A stretch of DNA of 24,930 nt, taken from NCBI GenBank assembly GCA_934085975.1, contig CAKOHT010000018.1, forward strand, positions 1-24,930, read 5' to 3'. Source of the DNA: an uncultured Cetobacterium sp. (lineage in GTDB: Bacteria > Fusobacteriota > Fusobacteriia > Fusobacteriales > Fusobacteriaceae). Below, piece by piece: positions 1 through 7,527 of this stretch. Each line of letters starts with the position of its first letter. The first letter of the stretch is position 1. The translations under genes and the position numbers were made by a program. The notes beneath the pieces were generated by a model. That model worked only from the letters and a program-made list of their open reading frames with translations, ran no database searches and was not told the origin of the DNA.

Positions 1-65
1 TTAAGCCCATAAACGCTGAAAGTACTTGGGGGGCAGCCCCCTGGAAGGATAGGAAGTTGCCAATC
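1..65 (+). rRNA. rrf: 5S ribosomal RNA, 3' part
   Basis: The first bases match the 3' half of a bacterial 5S rRNA. A G-rich/C-rich stem closed by a short GCAG loop lies at about 28-43, followed by the conserved GGAAGGATAGGAAGTTGCCA-type ending at 44-63. The 5' half lies outside the window. A run of seven T at 66-72 follows directly with no separate terminator hairpin, so the closing helix of the 5S itself probably serves as the terminator stem. This marks the end of an rRNA operon reading into the window. The exact 3' end is uncertain by a few bases. Confidence 0.88.
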
Positions 66-95
66 TTTTTTTATTTTGGAGTAAAGAAAAAATTG

Positions 96-124
96 TTGAC
101 AAAAATAGAAAAAAGTGGTATTAT
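96..124 (+). promoter_or_regulatory. Sigma-70-type promoter for rpmG-tRNA-Trp-secE-nusG
   Basis: A perfect -35 TTGACA at 96-101 and a -10 TATTAT at 119-124 are separated by exactly 17 bases. The predicted start is near 131, giving a leader of about 107 nt before rpmG. It sits 30 bases beyond the 5S T-run, so the operon is initiated independently of the upstream rRNA operon. Confidence 0.85.
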
Positions 125-163
125 CATCTATGTCTTAAAAAGAAAGCAATAAATAAGGAAACT

Positions 164-196
164 CTTGTTTACCATACAAGAAGTTATAATGTATGG
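164..196 (+). promoter_or_regulatory. Alternative hairpins in rpmG leader
   Basis: Two overlapping stems can form in the leader RNA. One pairs CTTGT (164-168) with ACAAG (176-180). The other pairs CCATACA (172-178) with TGTATGG (190-196). They share bases 172-180, so they exclude one another. The second stem ends on a GGGAGG ribosome-binding-like stretch (195-200). A regulatory role is inference; no known leader family is recognised. Confidence 0.35.
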
Positions 197-237
197 GAGG
201 ATTTGTGATATCCGTTAGATGAGTGGAGGTGTAAAGA

Positions 238-390
238 GTGAGAGTAAATATTCAATTAGAGTGTACAGAGTGTAAAAGAAGAAACTACAGTACTTCAAAG
301 AATAAGAAGAACACTACTGAAAGATTAGAATTAAATAAATACTGTAAATGGGACAAAAAAGTAACATTACATAAAGAAACTAAAAAATAA
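238..390 (+). CDS. rpmG: 50S ribosomal protein L33
   Basis: This 50-residue protein is the usual size of bacterial L33, a small large-subunit protein near the E site. It starts [12 protein letters not shown] and carries a Cys-x2-Cys pair at residues 9 and 12 and a third Cys at 36 (KYC). The fourth zinc ligand of the full C+ form is not seen, because Asp occupies the expected region at 39, so zinc binding may be partial. Translation begins with GTG at 238, seven bases after a GGAGGT at 225-230; no ATG gives the family N terminus. It is the first gene of a transcript running through tRNA-Trp, secE and nusG, a common arrangement in several bacterial phyla. Confidence 0.95.
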   Translation: MRVNIQLECTECKRRNYSTSKNKKNTTERLELNKYCKWDKKVTLHKETKK

Positions 391-401
391 TTCTTAATTT
401 G

Positions 402-419
402 AGAAGCTTTAAGGCTTCT
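402..419 (+). other. Hairpin between rpmG and tRNA-Trp
   Basis: AGAAGC (402-407) and GCTTCT (414-419) form a six-pair stem around a six-base loop. No T-run follows, so it does not look like a complete intrinsic terminator. It may protect the rpmG 3' end or mark where the tRNA precursor is cut away from the mRNA. Confidence 0.4.
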
Positions 420-459
420 TGGTTAATTATTTGAAGTAATTCAATTTGCAACAACATGC

Positions 460-535
460 AGGTCAATGGCTCAATTGGCAGAGCATCGGTCTCCAAAACC
501 GAGGGTTGGGGGTTCGATTCCCTCTTGACCTGCCA
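460..535 (+). tRNA. trpT: tRNA-Trp (anticodon CCA)
   Basis: A full cloverleaf is visible. The acceptor arm AGGTCAA (460-466) pairs with TTGACCT (525-531), followed by a G discriminator and an encoded CCA (533-535). The anticodon stem TCGGT (486-490) pairs with ACCGA (498-502), and the seven-base loop carries CCA at 493-495, which reads UGG as tryptophan. The T arm has GGTTCGATTCC. The CCA anticodon and the absence of internal TGA in the genes here fit the standard code. It lies inside the rpmG-secE transcript, so it must be cut out of an mRNA precursor. A run of eight T follows at 536-543 without a dedicated hairpin. Confidence 0.97.
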
Positions 536-570
536 TTTTTTTTATAAATTAAAATTACTGGTGGTGCAAA

Positions 571-753
571 ATGGGACTAATTAATGATGTGAGAAGAGAG
601 TATTCTAAGGTTCAGTGGCCTAGAAGAAAAGAGATTGTTGCGGCAACTAGTTGGGTTGTTGCTATGAGTGTATTTTTAGGAATATACTTAGGAGTTTTCG
701 ATATAATTGCTTCAAGACTTTTAAAGATGCTTGTATCTCTCTTTGGAGGATAA
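571..753 (+). CDS. secE: Preprotein translocase subunit SecE
   Basis: A 60-residue single-span SecE of the short form found in most bacteria outside the enterics. The N-terminal amphipathic part contains the family signature with the VQWPRRKE stretch at residues 14-21, followed by one hydrophobic segment at about residues 24-48. SecE clamps the two halves of SecY in the inner membrane translocon. The ATG at 571 is preceded by a weak GGTGGTG. The gene ends one base before the nusG start codon, the classic secE-nusG pairing. Confidence 0.95.
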   Translation: MGLINDVRREYSKVQWPRRKEIVAATSWVVAMSVFLGIYLGVFDIIASRLLKMLVSLFGG

Positions 754-754
754 A

Positions 755-1354
755 ATGGAAAAAAGCTTAGTGAAAAAATGGTTTATGATTCATACTTATT
801 CGGGGTATGAGAAAAAAGTTAAAACGGACTTAGAACAGAAGATAGAAACTTTGGGATTATCTAATATAGTAACTAAAGTTTTAGTTCCTGAAGAGGAAAC
901 TATCGAAGAGAGAAGAGGAAAGAAAAAAGTTATTTCAAGAAAACTATTTCCAGGGTATGTTATGCTAGAAATGGAAGCTACTAGAGAGGAAAGTGGAGAT
1001 GGAATCAACTTTAGAGTGGACTCTGAGGCTTGGTACGTTGTTAGAAATACTAATGGTGTGACAGGATTTGTTGGAGTGGGATCTGATCCAATTCCAATGG
1101 AAGATGAGGAAGTTGAAAACATCTTCTCTGTTATAGGATACAAAAATGATGAGGATGAGAAAGCAATAAAGGAAGTTATAAAAGTCGACTATGAAGTGGG
1201 AGACTATGTAAAACTTCTATCCGAAGGATTTGAAAATCAAGAGGGAAAAGTTGCAGAAATCGATATGGAACATAGAAAAGTTAAGGTGATGATGGAGATG
1301 TTTGGAAGAATGACTCCTATTGAAGTTGACCTTAATAGTGTAGAAAAGGCTTAA
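755..1354 (+). CDS. nusG: Transcription termination/antitermination factor NusG
   Basis: NusG binds RNA polymerase through its N-terminal NGN domain and contacts Rho or ribosomal S10 through its C-terminal KOW domain. The NGN begins with WFMIHTYSGYE and contains LFPGYVMLEM and VVRNTNGVTGFVG; the KOW segment (GDYVKLLSEGFENQEGKV) is near residues 148-165. I chose the ATG at 755, which follows GGAGGA (745-750) and gives 199 residues. An in-frame ATG at 731 would overlap the secE end and lacks a ribosome site. At 199 residues the protein is longer than the usual ~180. About a dozen extra residues (around REESGDGINF) appear in the NGN domain, where most homologues are tight. Confidence 0.95.
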   Translation: MEKSLVKKWFMIHTYSGYEKKVKTDLEQKIETLGLSNIVTKVLVPEEETIEERRGKKKVISRKLFPGYVMLEMEATREESGDGINFRVDSEAWYVVRNTNGVTGFVGVGSDPIPMEDEEVENIFSVIGYKNDEDEKAIKEVIKVDYEVGDYVKLLSEGFENQEGKVAEIDMEHRKVKVMMEMFGRMTPIEVDLNSVEKA

Positions 1355-1367
1355 TTGATTTAAGTCA

Positions 1368-1393
1368 GTGGGAGATTGAAAGATCAATACCAC
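1368..1393 (+). promoter_or_regulatory. L1-binding-like hairpin upstream of rplK
   Basis: GTGG (1368-1371) pairs with CCAC (1390-1393). After an asymmetric internal loop (GAG versus A), ATTGA (1375-1379) pairs with TCAAT (1384-1388) over the loop AAGA. A GTGG-purine-rich/ACCAC stem with an asymmetric loop is the general shape of ribosomal protein L1 sites in 23S rRNA and in L11-L1 operon mRNAs. The L1 assignment is inference from shape and position, 26 bases upstream of rplK. Confidence 0.5.
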
Positions 1394-1419
1394 AATTTTA
1401 TGGAGGTGTAATTTAAACA

Positions 1420-1845
1420 ATGGCAAAAGAAGTAATCGGATTAATAAAACTACAATTACCTGCTGGAAAAGCTAACCCTGCTCCACCAGTAGGACCAGCA
1501 TTAGGACAACACGGAGTTAACATCATGGAATTCTGTAAAGCGTTCAATGCAAAAACACAAGATAAAGCAGGATGGATTATTCCAGTTGAAATCTCTGTTT
1601 ATAACGACAGATCTTTCACATTTATCTTGAAAACTCCACCGGCGTCTGATTTATTAAAAAAAGCAGCTGGAATTCAATCTGGAGCACAAAATTCAAAAAA
1701 AGATGTAGCTGGAAAAATTACTACAGCTAAATTAAGAGAGATTGCTGAAACTAAGATGCCAGACTTAAATGCTGGATCAATAGAAGCTGCTATGAACATA
1801 ATAGCTGGGTCAGCTAGATCAATGGGAATTAAAATAGAGGACTAA
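1420..1845 (+). CDS. rplK: 50S ribosomal protein L11
   Basis: A full-length L11 of 141 residues, matching the family norm. The N-terminal domain has the proline-rich [20 protein letters not shown] at residues 11-30, which contacts the GTPase-associated centre and is the thiostrepton-sensitive site. The C-terminal rRNA-binding domain contains GSARSMGI near the end. L11 sits at the stalk base with L10 and (L7/L12)n and affects factor binding and the stringent response. The ATG at 1420 follows GGAGGTG (1402-1408). It is separated from rplA by a 79-base spacer that holds another hairpin. Confidence 0.97.
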   Translation: MAKEVIGLIKLQLPAGKANPAPPVGPALGQHGVNIMEFCKAFNAKTQDKAGWIIPVEISVYNDRSFTFILKTPPASDLLKKAAGIQSGAQNSKKDVAGKITTAKLREIAETKMPDLNAGSIEAAMNIIAGSARSMGIKIED

Positions 1846-1877
1846 TTAAAAGTCAATTCTTATTTATGTGATATTAA

Positions 1878-1906
1878 GTGGTAGGATATAATATCCGTTT
1901 AACCAC
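1878..1906 (+). promoter_or_regulatory. L1-binding-like hairpin upstream of rplA
   Basis: GTGGT (1878-1882) pairs with ACCAC (1902-1906), and GGATA (1884-1888) pairs with TATCC (1892-1896) over a TAA loop. Between the stems is a one-sided internal loop (A versus GTTTA). The rplA ribosome-binding site AGGAGGAGG starts immediately after it at 1907, so a bound protein could block initiation. This fits an L1 autoregulatory leader of the kind known in Firmicutes; protein binding itself is inferred. Confidence 0.55.
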
Positions 1907-1924
1907 AGGAGGAGGAAATTTTCA

Positions 1925-2629
1925 ATGGCAAATAAAAGAGGTAAAAAATACCTAGAAATAGCTAAATTAGTTGAGCAAGGAAGACTATATGAGGTTAAAG
2001 AAGCTTTAGAACTTGTAAAAAAGACAAGAACAGCTAACTTCGTAGAAACAGTTGAAATTGCATTGAGATTAGGAGTGGATCCTAGACATGCAGATCAACA
2101 AGTTAGAGGTACTGTTGTACTTCCACATGGAACAGGAAAAACAGTTAAAATTTTAGCAATAACTTCAGGAGCTAACATAGAGAAAGCTTTAGAGGCTGGA
2201 GCAGACTACGCTGGAGCGGAAGAGTATATCGAAAAAATTCAACAAGGTTGGTTTGACTTCGATATCGTAATCGCAACTCCAGACATGATGCCTAAATTAG
2301 GAAGATTAGGAAGAGTATTAGGAACTAAAGGTTTAATGCCTAACCCTAAATCAGGAACAGTTACACCAGATATCGCAACGGCAGTATCTGAGTTCAAGAA
2401 AGGAAAACTTGCATTTAGAGTAGACAAGTTAGGATCAATCCACGCACCAATTGGTAAAGCTGATTTTTCTGAAGAAGCTTTATTAGAGAACTTTACAGCG
2501 TTTATCAATGAGATTGTGAGACTTAAGCCGTCTGCATCTAAAGGGCAATACTTAAGAACTGTTGCAGTTTCTTTAACAATGGGACCAGGAGTTAAAATGG
2601 ATCCAGTTTTAGTTGCAAAAAATGCTTAA
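1925..2629 (+). CDS. rplA: 50S ribosomal protein L1
   Basis: L1, 234 residues, forms the mobile L1 stalk that guides deacylated tRNA out of the E site, and commonly represses its own L11-L1 mRNA. Visible family features are the N-terminal [13 protein letters not shown], the [21 protein letters not shown] segment near residues 51-71, and the signature [20 protein letters not shown] near residues 125-144. The length matches the usual 225-235. The ATG at 1925 lies ten bases beyond AGGAGGAGG. No terminator is evident between rplA and the next promoter at 2637, so read-through into the L10 leader is possible. Confidence 0.97.
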   Translation: MANKRGKKYLEIAKLVEQGRLYEVKEALELVKKTRTANFVETVEIALRLGVDPRHADQQVRGTVVLPHGTGKTVKILAITSGANIEKALEAGADYAGAEEYIEKIQQGWFDFDIVIATPDMMPKLGRLGRVLGTKGLMPNPKSGTVTPDIATAVSEFKKGKLAFRVDKLGSIHAPIGKADFSEEALLENFTAFINEIVRLKPSASKGQYLRTVAVSLTMGPGVKMDPVLVAKNA

Positions 2630-2636
2630 TTAATAT

Positions 2637-2665
2637 TTGCAAAAATTTAAATTATGTGTTATAAT
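2637..2665 (+). promoter_or_regulatory. Promoter for rplJL-rpoBC
   Basis: A -35-like TTGCAA (2637-2642) and a perfect -10 TATAAT (2660-2665) are spaced by 17 bases. The predicted start near 2672 places the whole L10 leader inside the transcript, which separates this unit from rplK-rplA. Confidence 0.75.
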
Positions 2666-2671
2666 TATAAA

Positions 2672-2868
2672 GTTGTAAAATTATGGCTTAAAAAGTTGGA
2701 TAAATAATTAAATATAGATCCAAACCAAAGACCGTAGGTGACGCAAGTCTTAAATATCCTACCGAGGTTGGAAGAAGGTATTCACTAACCTCAATAGTTA
2801 GATTTTGAACCTCCGTTCCTACCTTGGAGCGGAGGTAATTTTAGAGTAAAAGAGGAGGTGAATCAATA
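2672..2868 (+). promoter_or_regulatory. L10 (rplJ) ribosomal protein leader
   Basis: About 197 nt of structured leader precede rplJ. Pairing segments include GTAGG (2734-2738) with CCTAC (2758-2762), and GAGGTT (2764-2769), which has two exact complementary copies, AACCTC at 2787-2792 and 2808-2813. The second copy is part of the attenuator arm. In the known L10 leader family the L10-(L7/L12) complex binds this region to lower expression of its own genes. The family assignment rests on position and architecture and was not tested with a covariance model. Start is estimated from the promoter. Confidence 0.75.
2809..2842 (+). terminator. Attenuator hairpin in the L10 leader
   Basis: ACCTCCG (2809-2815) pairs with CGGAGGT (2830-2836), extended inward by a T-G pair and TCC (2817-2819) with GGA (2826-2828). 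A short AATTTT follows. The T-run is only four long, so termination is probably partial, as expected for an attenuator. Its 5' arm overlaps one of the two AACCTC partners of GAGGTT, which gives a possible antiterminator. Confidence 0.6.
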
Positions 2869-3393
2869 ATGGCAACTCAATTAAAAAAGGAGCTTGTAGC
2901 TGAATTAGTTGAAAAAATTTCTAAAGCTCAATCAATCGTTTTAGTTGACTATCAAGGTCTTAAAGTTAATCAAGAGACTGAGTTAAGAAAACAAATGAGA
3001 GAAAACGGTGCTGAGTACTTAGTTGCTAAGAACAGACTGTTCAAAATAGCACTAGCTGAGGCTGGTATCGCTGATAAATTCGATGATTTACTAGAGGGGA
3101 CTACTGCATTTGCATTCGGATATGCTGATCCAGTAACTCCAGCAAAAGTAGTTTACGATGTAGAAGCGGCTCAAGCAAAAGCAAATGCAAAAGCTAAGAA
3201 AACTATATTCACTATAAAAGGTGGAGTGTTAACTGGTAAGAGAGTTGAAGCTTCAGAGGTAGTAGCATTAGCTAAGTTACCTTCTAGAGAGCAACTTCTT
3301 TCTATGCTTCTTAACGGAATGCTTGGACCGGTTAGAAAACTTGCTTACGCAACTGTGGCAATCGCTGAAAAAAAAGAAGCAGCTGCTGAGTAA
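2869..3393 (+). CDS. rplJ: 50S ribosomal protein L10
   Basis: L10, 174 residues, anchors the L7/L12 dimers to the 50S stalk base through its C-terminal helix and binds 23S rRNA through its N-terminal domain. The N-terminal half shows KAQSIVLVDYQGLKVNQ (residues 19-35) and LVAKNRLFKIAL typical of the family. The C-terminal part (LLNGMLGPVRKLAYATVAIAEKKE) is the helical L7/L12-binding tail. The ATG at 2869 follows AGGAGGTG (2853-2860). It is cotranscribed with rplL, 65 bases downstream, and is likely controlled by the structured leader upstream. Confidence 0.97.
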   Translation: MATQLKKELVAELVEKISKAQSIVLVDYQGLKVNQETELRKQMRENGAEYLVAKNRLFKIALAEAGIADKFDDLLEGTTAFAFGYADPVTPAKVVYDVEAAQAKANAKAKKTIFTIKGGVLTGKRVEASEVVALAKLPSREQLLSMLLNGMLGPVRKLAYATVAIAEKKEAAAE

Positions 3394-3458
3394 TCGCACG
3401 TTGATTTTAGAGTATTATTGATTTAATAAAAAGAAGAAAATTTTAAGGAGGATTTATA

Positions 3459-3821
3459 ATGGCATTCAATAAAGAGCAATTCATAGCTGACTTAGAAGCT
3501 ATGTCGGTATTAGAATTAAGAGAATTAGTAACAGCTTTAGAGGAGCACTTCGGTGTTACTGCTGCTGCACCAGTAGCTGTAGCTGCTGCTGAAGGACCAG
3601 CTGTAGAGGAGAAAACTGAGTTTGATGTAGTTTTAACTTCTGCAGGAGCTAACAAAATAGCTGTAATCAAAGAGGTAAGAGCAATTACTGGATTAGGATT
3701 AAAAGAAGCTAAAGAGTTAGTAGATAACGGTGGAACATTAAAAGAGGGAGTTTCTAAAGACGAAGCTGAAGCTGTAAAAGCAAAATTAACTGAAGCTGGA
3801 GCTGCAGTAGAGGTTAAGTAA
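3459..3821 (+). CDS. rplL: 50S ribosomal protein L7/L12
   Basis: L7/L12, 120 residues, is the multi-copy stalk protein that recruits translational GTPases. The N-terminal dimerisation helices occupy about residues 1-32. A flexible Ala/Val-rich hinge spans about 35-50. The C-terminal globular domain includes the conserved [20 protein letters not shown] (about 66-85) that contacts EF-G and EF-Tu. The ATG at 3459 follows AAGGAGG (3445-3451). L7/L12 is needed at several copies per ribosome, and the partial terminator and long hairpin directly downstream would allow more rplL than rpoBC expression. Confidence 0.97.
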   Translation: MAFNKEQFIADLEAMSVLELRELVTALEEHFGVTAAAPVAVAAAEGPAVEEKTEFDVVLTSAGANKIAVIKEVRAITGLGLKEAKELVDNGGTLKEGVSKDEAEAVKAKLTEAGAAVEVK

Positions 3822-3834
3822 TACCCCTTTACAA

Positions 3835-3850
3835 AGTTGCATAAGCAACT
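3835..3850 (+). other. Small perfect hairpin after rplL
   Basis: AGTTGC (3835-3840) and GCAACT (3845-3850) form a perfect six-pair stem around the loop ATAA, 13 bases after the rplL stop. No T-run follows. It probably protects the rplL 3' end or takes part in processing of the rplL-rpoB junction. Confidence 0.4.
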
Positions 3851-3873
3851 AGTTATACTTAAATAAAAAAAAT

Positions 3874-3897
3874 AGGCACTCTAATGGGTGCCTTTTT
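3874..3897 (+). terminator. Intrinsic terminator/attenuator between rplL and rpoB
   Basis: AGGCAC (3874-3879) pairs with GTGCCT (3888-3893), followed by five T in total (3893-3897). The A-rich stretch upstream could extend the stem. No convincing new promoter is seen before rpoB, so this is probably a leaky terminator that reduces rpoBC transcription relative to rplJL, a logic known from the E. coli rplL-rpoB junction. Confidence 0.75.
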
Positions 3898-3939
3898 ACT
3901 CATTATAATGAAAATTATTAAATAATCTATTAAAAGTTA

Positions 3940-3998
3940 GTTAATACTTAATCTTTTGAAAATAAAAAGCTTTTATTTTCCAAAGATTAGGTATTGAT
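3940..3998 (+). other. Long near-perfect hairpin in rplL-rpoB spacer
   Basis: GAAAATAAAA (3958-3967) pairs with TTTTATTTTC (3971-3980) over a three-base AGC loop. The stem continues outward: TAATCTTT (3949-3956) pairs with AAAGATTA (3982-3989), a T-G wobble follows, and AATAC (3943-3947) pairs with GTATT (3991-3995), plus further A-T/G-U pairs. The only mismatch is 3957/3981, giving a stem of about 27-28 pairs. Such a long double strand ending about 30 bases before rpoB resembles an RNase III processing site; E. coli has one in the equivalent spacer. The role is inferred. Confidence 0.6.
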
Positions 3999-4029
3999 CA
4001 CTATATGAAATAGTAAGGAGTGTGAATTA

Positions 4030-7000
4030 ATGGGGAAACTCGTTGAAAGATTGAATTTTGGAAGAATCGAAGAAAGAGGTACCATGCCTCATTTTTTAGA
4101 GTTCCAACTGGATTCCTATGAAGATTTTCTACAAGCTAAGGAGGCTCCACTTAACAGAAAAGATAAGGGGCTTGAATCTGCTTTTAGAGAAATATTCCCT
4201 GTTGAATCTTCAAATGGAGATATAAAATTAGAGTATGTTTCTTATGAGTTACATGAAGCGGAAGCTCCATTGAATGATGAGCTAGAATGTAAGAAAAGAG
4301 GGAAGACTTATTCGGCTTCTTTAAAAGTAAGATTGAGACTTACTAATAAAAAAAGCGGAAATGAAATCCAAGAAACACTGGTTTATTTTGGAGAAGTTCC
4401 TTTGATGACTGAAAGAGGAACATTTATAATAAATGGTGCTGAGAGAGTTGTGGTATCACAGTTACATAGATCTCCAGGAGTATCATTTAATAAAGAGGTT
4501 AATATTCAAACAGGAAAAGATCTTTTCTCTGGAAAAATTATTCCTTACAAAGGAACTTGGTTAGAGTTTGAAACGGATAAAAATGATTTTCTAAGTGTAA
4601 AAATTGATAGAAAGAAAAAAGTTTTAGCAACTGTATTCTTGAAAGCAGTTGATTTCTTCGATACGAATGAAGAGATTATGGATGAGTTTTTAGATGAGAA
4701 GGAGATTAATTTATCTGAGTATTACTCAAGATATTCGAATAAAGAGGAATTAATTAGTGTTCTTAAAACAAGAATCGAAGGAAGTTTTATTAAAGAGGAT
4801 GTCTTTAATGAGGAAACTGGAGAAATTTTATTTGAAACTAAGCAACTGATAACAGAGGCTGTTATATTTGATTTAGTGGACTTAAGAATAGAAAATATTT
4901 TAATTTGGGAAGTAAAGCCCGAAGATAAGGTGTTTGCAAATACAATAGTAAACGATACTGGTGACACAAAAGAAGAAGCTGTAACTGAGGTATTTAAAAA
5001 ATTAAGACCCGGAGATTTAGTAACTATTGATTCAGCTAGATCTTTGATAAAGCAGATGTTCTTTAATCCTCAAAGATATGACTTAGAGCCTGTTGGAAGA
5101 TATAAAATGAATAAAAGATTGAAATTAAATCTTCCAGAGGATGAAATTTTATTAACTAAAGAGGATGTAATTGCAACAATAAAATATGTAATAAGCCTAA
5201 ACAACGGAAAAGGACATACAGATGATATTGATAACCTATCTAATAGAAGGGTTAGAGGTGTTGGAGAGCTACTGTTAATGCAAATTAAAGCAGGACTTTC
5301 TAAGATGGGTAAAATGGTAAAAGAAAAGATGACGATTCAAGATGTTGAAACATTAACACCACAATCCCTGTTGAATACTAGACCATTAAATGCTTTAGTA
5401 TTGGACTTCTTTGGATCAGGACAACTATCACAATTTATGGACCAATCAAATCCACTTGCTGAATTAACACATAAAAGAAGAATATCAGCACTAGGACCTG
5501 GAGGACTTTCAAGAGAAAGAGCAGGATTTGAGGTTAGAGACGTTCATGATTCACACTATGGAAGAATTTGTCCTATAGAAACTCCAGAGGGTCCAAACAT
5601 TGGACTAATAGGATCTTTAGCTATATATGCTAAAGTAAATTCATACGGATTTATTGAAACTCCATATGTTAAGGTAGAAAATGGAGTTGCTAATTTTGAC
5701 GATATTCATTATTTAGCAGCAGATGAAGAAGAAGGATTATTCATAGCCCAAGCGGATACTAAACTTGGTGAAAATGGAGAACTTTTAGGAGATGTTGTAT
5801 GTAGATATGGACATGAAATAGTAAATATTTCAGGAGAAAAAGTTCATTATTTAGATGTATCACCTAAACAGGTTGTATCAGTTTCAGCAGGATTAATACC
5901 ATTCCTTGAGCATGATGACGCCAACAGAGCACTGATGGGATCAAACATGCAAAGACAGGCTGTACCATTACTAAGAACAGAAGCCCCATTTATTGGAACT
6001 GGACTTGAAAGAAAAGTTGCAGTAGATTCAGGAGCAGTAATTTCAGCTAAAGTAAAGGGTAAAGTTGTTTACGTAGATGCAAAAGAAATTGTAATAGAAG
6101 ATGCAGAAGGGAAATCTTACAGACATAGACTATTAAACTTTGAAAGATCAAACCAAGCAATGTGTTTACATCAAACGCCATTAGTTGACTTGGGACAAGA
6201 AGTAGAATTAGGACAAGTAATTGCTGATGGACCTGCAACAAAAGGTGGAGATTTAGCTCTAGGAAGAAATATTCTGATGGCATTTATGCCTTGGGAAGGA
6301 TATAACTACGAGGATGCGATTCTTATATCTGATAGATTAAGAAAAGACGATGTATTTACATCTATACACATAGAGGAATATGAAATAGAAGCTAGAAATA
6401 CTAAATTAGGTGACGAAGAGATTACAAGAGAGATACCAAATGTCTCTGAGGAAGCATTAAAGAATTTAGATTCAAGAGGTATAATTGTTGTTGGATCAGA
6501 AGTTGGACCAGGGGATATCCTAGTAGGAAAAACTGCTCCTAAAGGTGAATCAGAGCCACCAGCAGAAGAGAAGCTTTTAAGAGCTATCTTTGGAGAGAAA
6601 GCAAGAGATGTAAGAGATACATCATTAAAAATGCCTCATGGATCGAAGGGAACAGTTGTTGAAGTTCTTGAGCTATCAAGAGAAAATGGAGACGAGTTAA
6701 AAGCTGGAGTAAACAGATCGATAAGAGTATTTATTGCTGAAAAGAGAAAAATAACTGTTGGAGATAAAATGTCAGGAAGACACGGTAATAAAGGTGTTGT
6801 TTCTAGAGTGTTACCAGCAGAAGATATGCCATTTTTAGAGGATGGTACACACTTGGATGTTGTAATCAATCCACTGGGAGTTCCTTCACGTATGAATATT
6901 GGACAGGTTCTAGAGGTTCATTTGGGAATGGCTATGGGTAAAATAAATGGTGGAACTTATTTATCAACTCCAGTATTTGATGGTGCAACGGAAGAGCAAG

Positions 7001-7527
7001 TAAAAGATTATTTAGAAAAAGCTGGATATCCAAGAAAAGGTAAGGTTACTTTATTTGATGGAAGAACTGGAGATAAGTTTGATAATCCAGTAACAGTTGG
7101 AAGAATGTATATGTTAAAGCTTCATCACCTTGTTGAAGATAAGATGCACGCAAGAGCAATTGGTCCTTATTCATTGGTAACACAGCAACCTCTTGGAGGA
7201 AAAGCACAATTTGGAGGACAAAGACTTGGAGAGATGGAGGTTTGGGCTTTAGAGGCTTACGGAGCTTCAAATATTCTTCAAGAAATGTTGACAGTTAAGT
7301 CTGATGATGTAACAGGTAGAACAAAAACTTATGAAGCAATTGTAAAAGGTGAAGAGATGCCAGAGGCAGATTTACCAGAGTCATTTAAGGTTTTATTAAA
7401 AGAGTTCCAAGCATTAGCACTAGATGTAGAACTTTTTGATTCTGACAATGAGTTAATTAATGTTAACGAAGAGTTAGGAAAAGACGAAACAATCGTTGAG
7501 TTTTCTTTATCTGACCAAATAAACTAA
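4030..7527 (+). CDS. rpoB: DNA-directed RNA polymerase subunit beta
   Basis: RpoB, 1165 residues, forms one pincer of RNA polymerase and part of the catalytic centre. It is shorter than E. coli RpoB (1342) and close to B. subtilis (about 1193), so the large E. coli lineage insertions appear to be missing. The rifampicin-binding cluster runs from about residue 462 to 500 ([13 protein letters not shown], then [13 protein letters not shown]). Residues matching E. coli Asp516, His526 and Ser531 are present as Asp471, His481 and Ser486, whereas the Ser509 equivalent is Gly464. The conserved [15 protein letters not shown] active-site lysine motif is present, and the C terminus holds the [20 protein letters not shown] clamp segment. 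The ATG at 4030 follows AAGGAGTG. It is cotranscribed with rpoC, 68 bases on. Confidence 0.98.
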   Translation: MGKLVERLNFGRIEERGTMPHFLEFQLDSYEDFLQAKEAPLNRKDKGLESAFREIFPVESSNGDIKLEYVSYELHEAEAPLNDELECKKRGKTYSASLKVRLRLTNKKSGNEIQETLVYFGEVPLMTERGTFIINGAERVVVSQLHRSPGVSFNKEVNIQTGKDLFSGKIIPYKGTWLEFETDKNDFLSVKIDRKKKVLATVFLKAVDFFDTNEEIMDEFLDEKEINLSEYYSRYSNKEELISVLKTRIEGSFIKEDVFNEETGEILFETKQLITEAVIFDLVDLRIENILIWEVKPEDKVFANTIVNDTGDTKEEAVTEVFKKLRPGDLVTIDSARSLIKQMFFNPQRYDLEPVGRYKMNKRLKLNLPEDEILLTKEDVIATIKYVISLNNGKGHTDDIDNLSNRRVRGVGELLLMQIKAGLSKMGKMVKEKMTIQDVETLTPQSLLNTRPLNALVLDFFGSGQLSQFMDQSNPLAELTHKRRISALGPGGLSRERAGFEVRDVHDSHYGRICPIETPEGPNIGLIGSLAIYAKVNSYGFIETPYVKVENGVANFDDIHYLAADEEEGLFIAQADTKLGENGELLGDVVCRYGHEIVNISGEKVHYLDVSPKQVVSVSAGLIPFLEHDDANRALMGSNMQRQAVPLLRTEAPFIGTGLERKVAVDSGAVISAKVKGKVVYVDAKEIVIEDAEGKSYRHRLLNFERSNQAMCLHQTPLVDLGQEVELGQVIADGPATKGGDLALGRNILMAFMPWEGYNYEDAILISDRLRKDDVFTSIHIEEYEIEARNTKLGDEEITREIPNVSEEALKNLDSRGIIVVGSEVGPGDILVGKTAPKGESEPPAEEKLLRAIFGEKARDVRDTSLKMPHGSKGTVVEVLELSRENGDELKAGVNRSIRVFIAEKRKITVGDKMSGRHGNKGVVSRVLPAEDMPFLEDGTHLDVVINPLGVPSRMNIGQVLEVHLGMAMGKINGGTYLSTPVFDGATEEQVKDYLEKAGYPRKGKVTLFDGRTGDKFDNPVTVGRMYMLKLHHLVEDKMHARAIGPYSLVTQQPLGGKAQFGGQRLGEMEVWALEAYGASNILQEMLTVKSDDVTGRTKTYEAIVKGEEMPEADLPESFKVLLKEFQALALDVELFDSDNELINVNEELGKDETIVEFSLSDQIN

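Noticed and set aside
124..222. Long-range pairing TCATCTA (124-130) with TAGATGA (216-222) in the rpmG leader
   Set aside because: The left partner lies in or before the -10 and upstream of the predicted start, so it would not be in the RNA.
731..757. Upstream in-frame ATG for nusG
   Set aside because: It would overlap the secE end and has no ribosome-binding site; the ATG at 755 has GGAGGA and gives the family N terminus.
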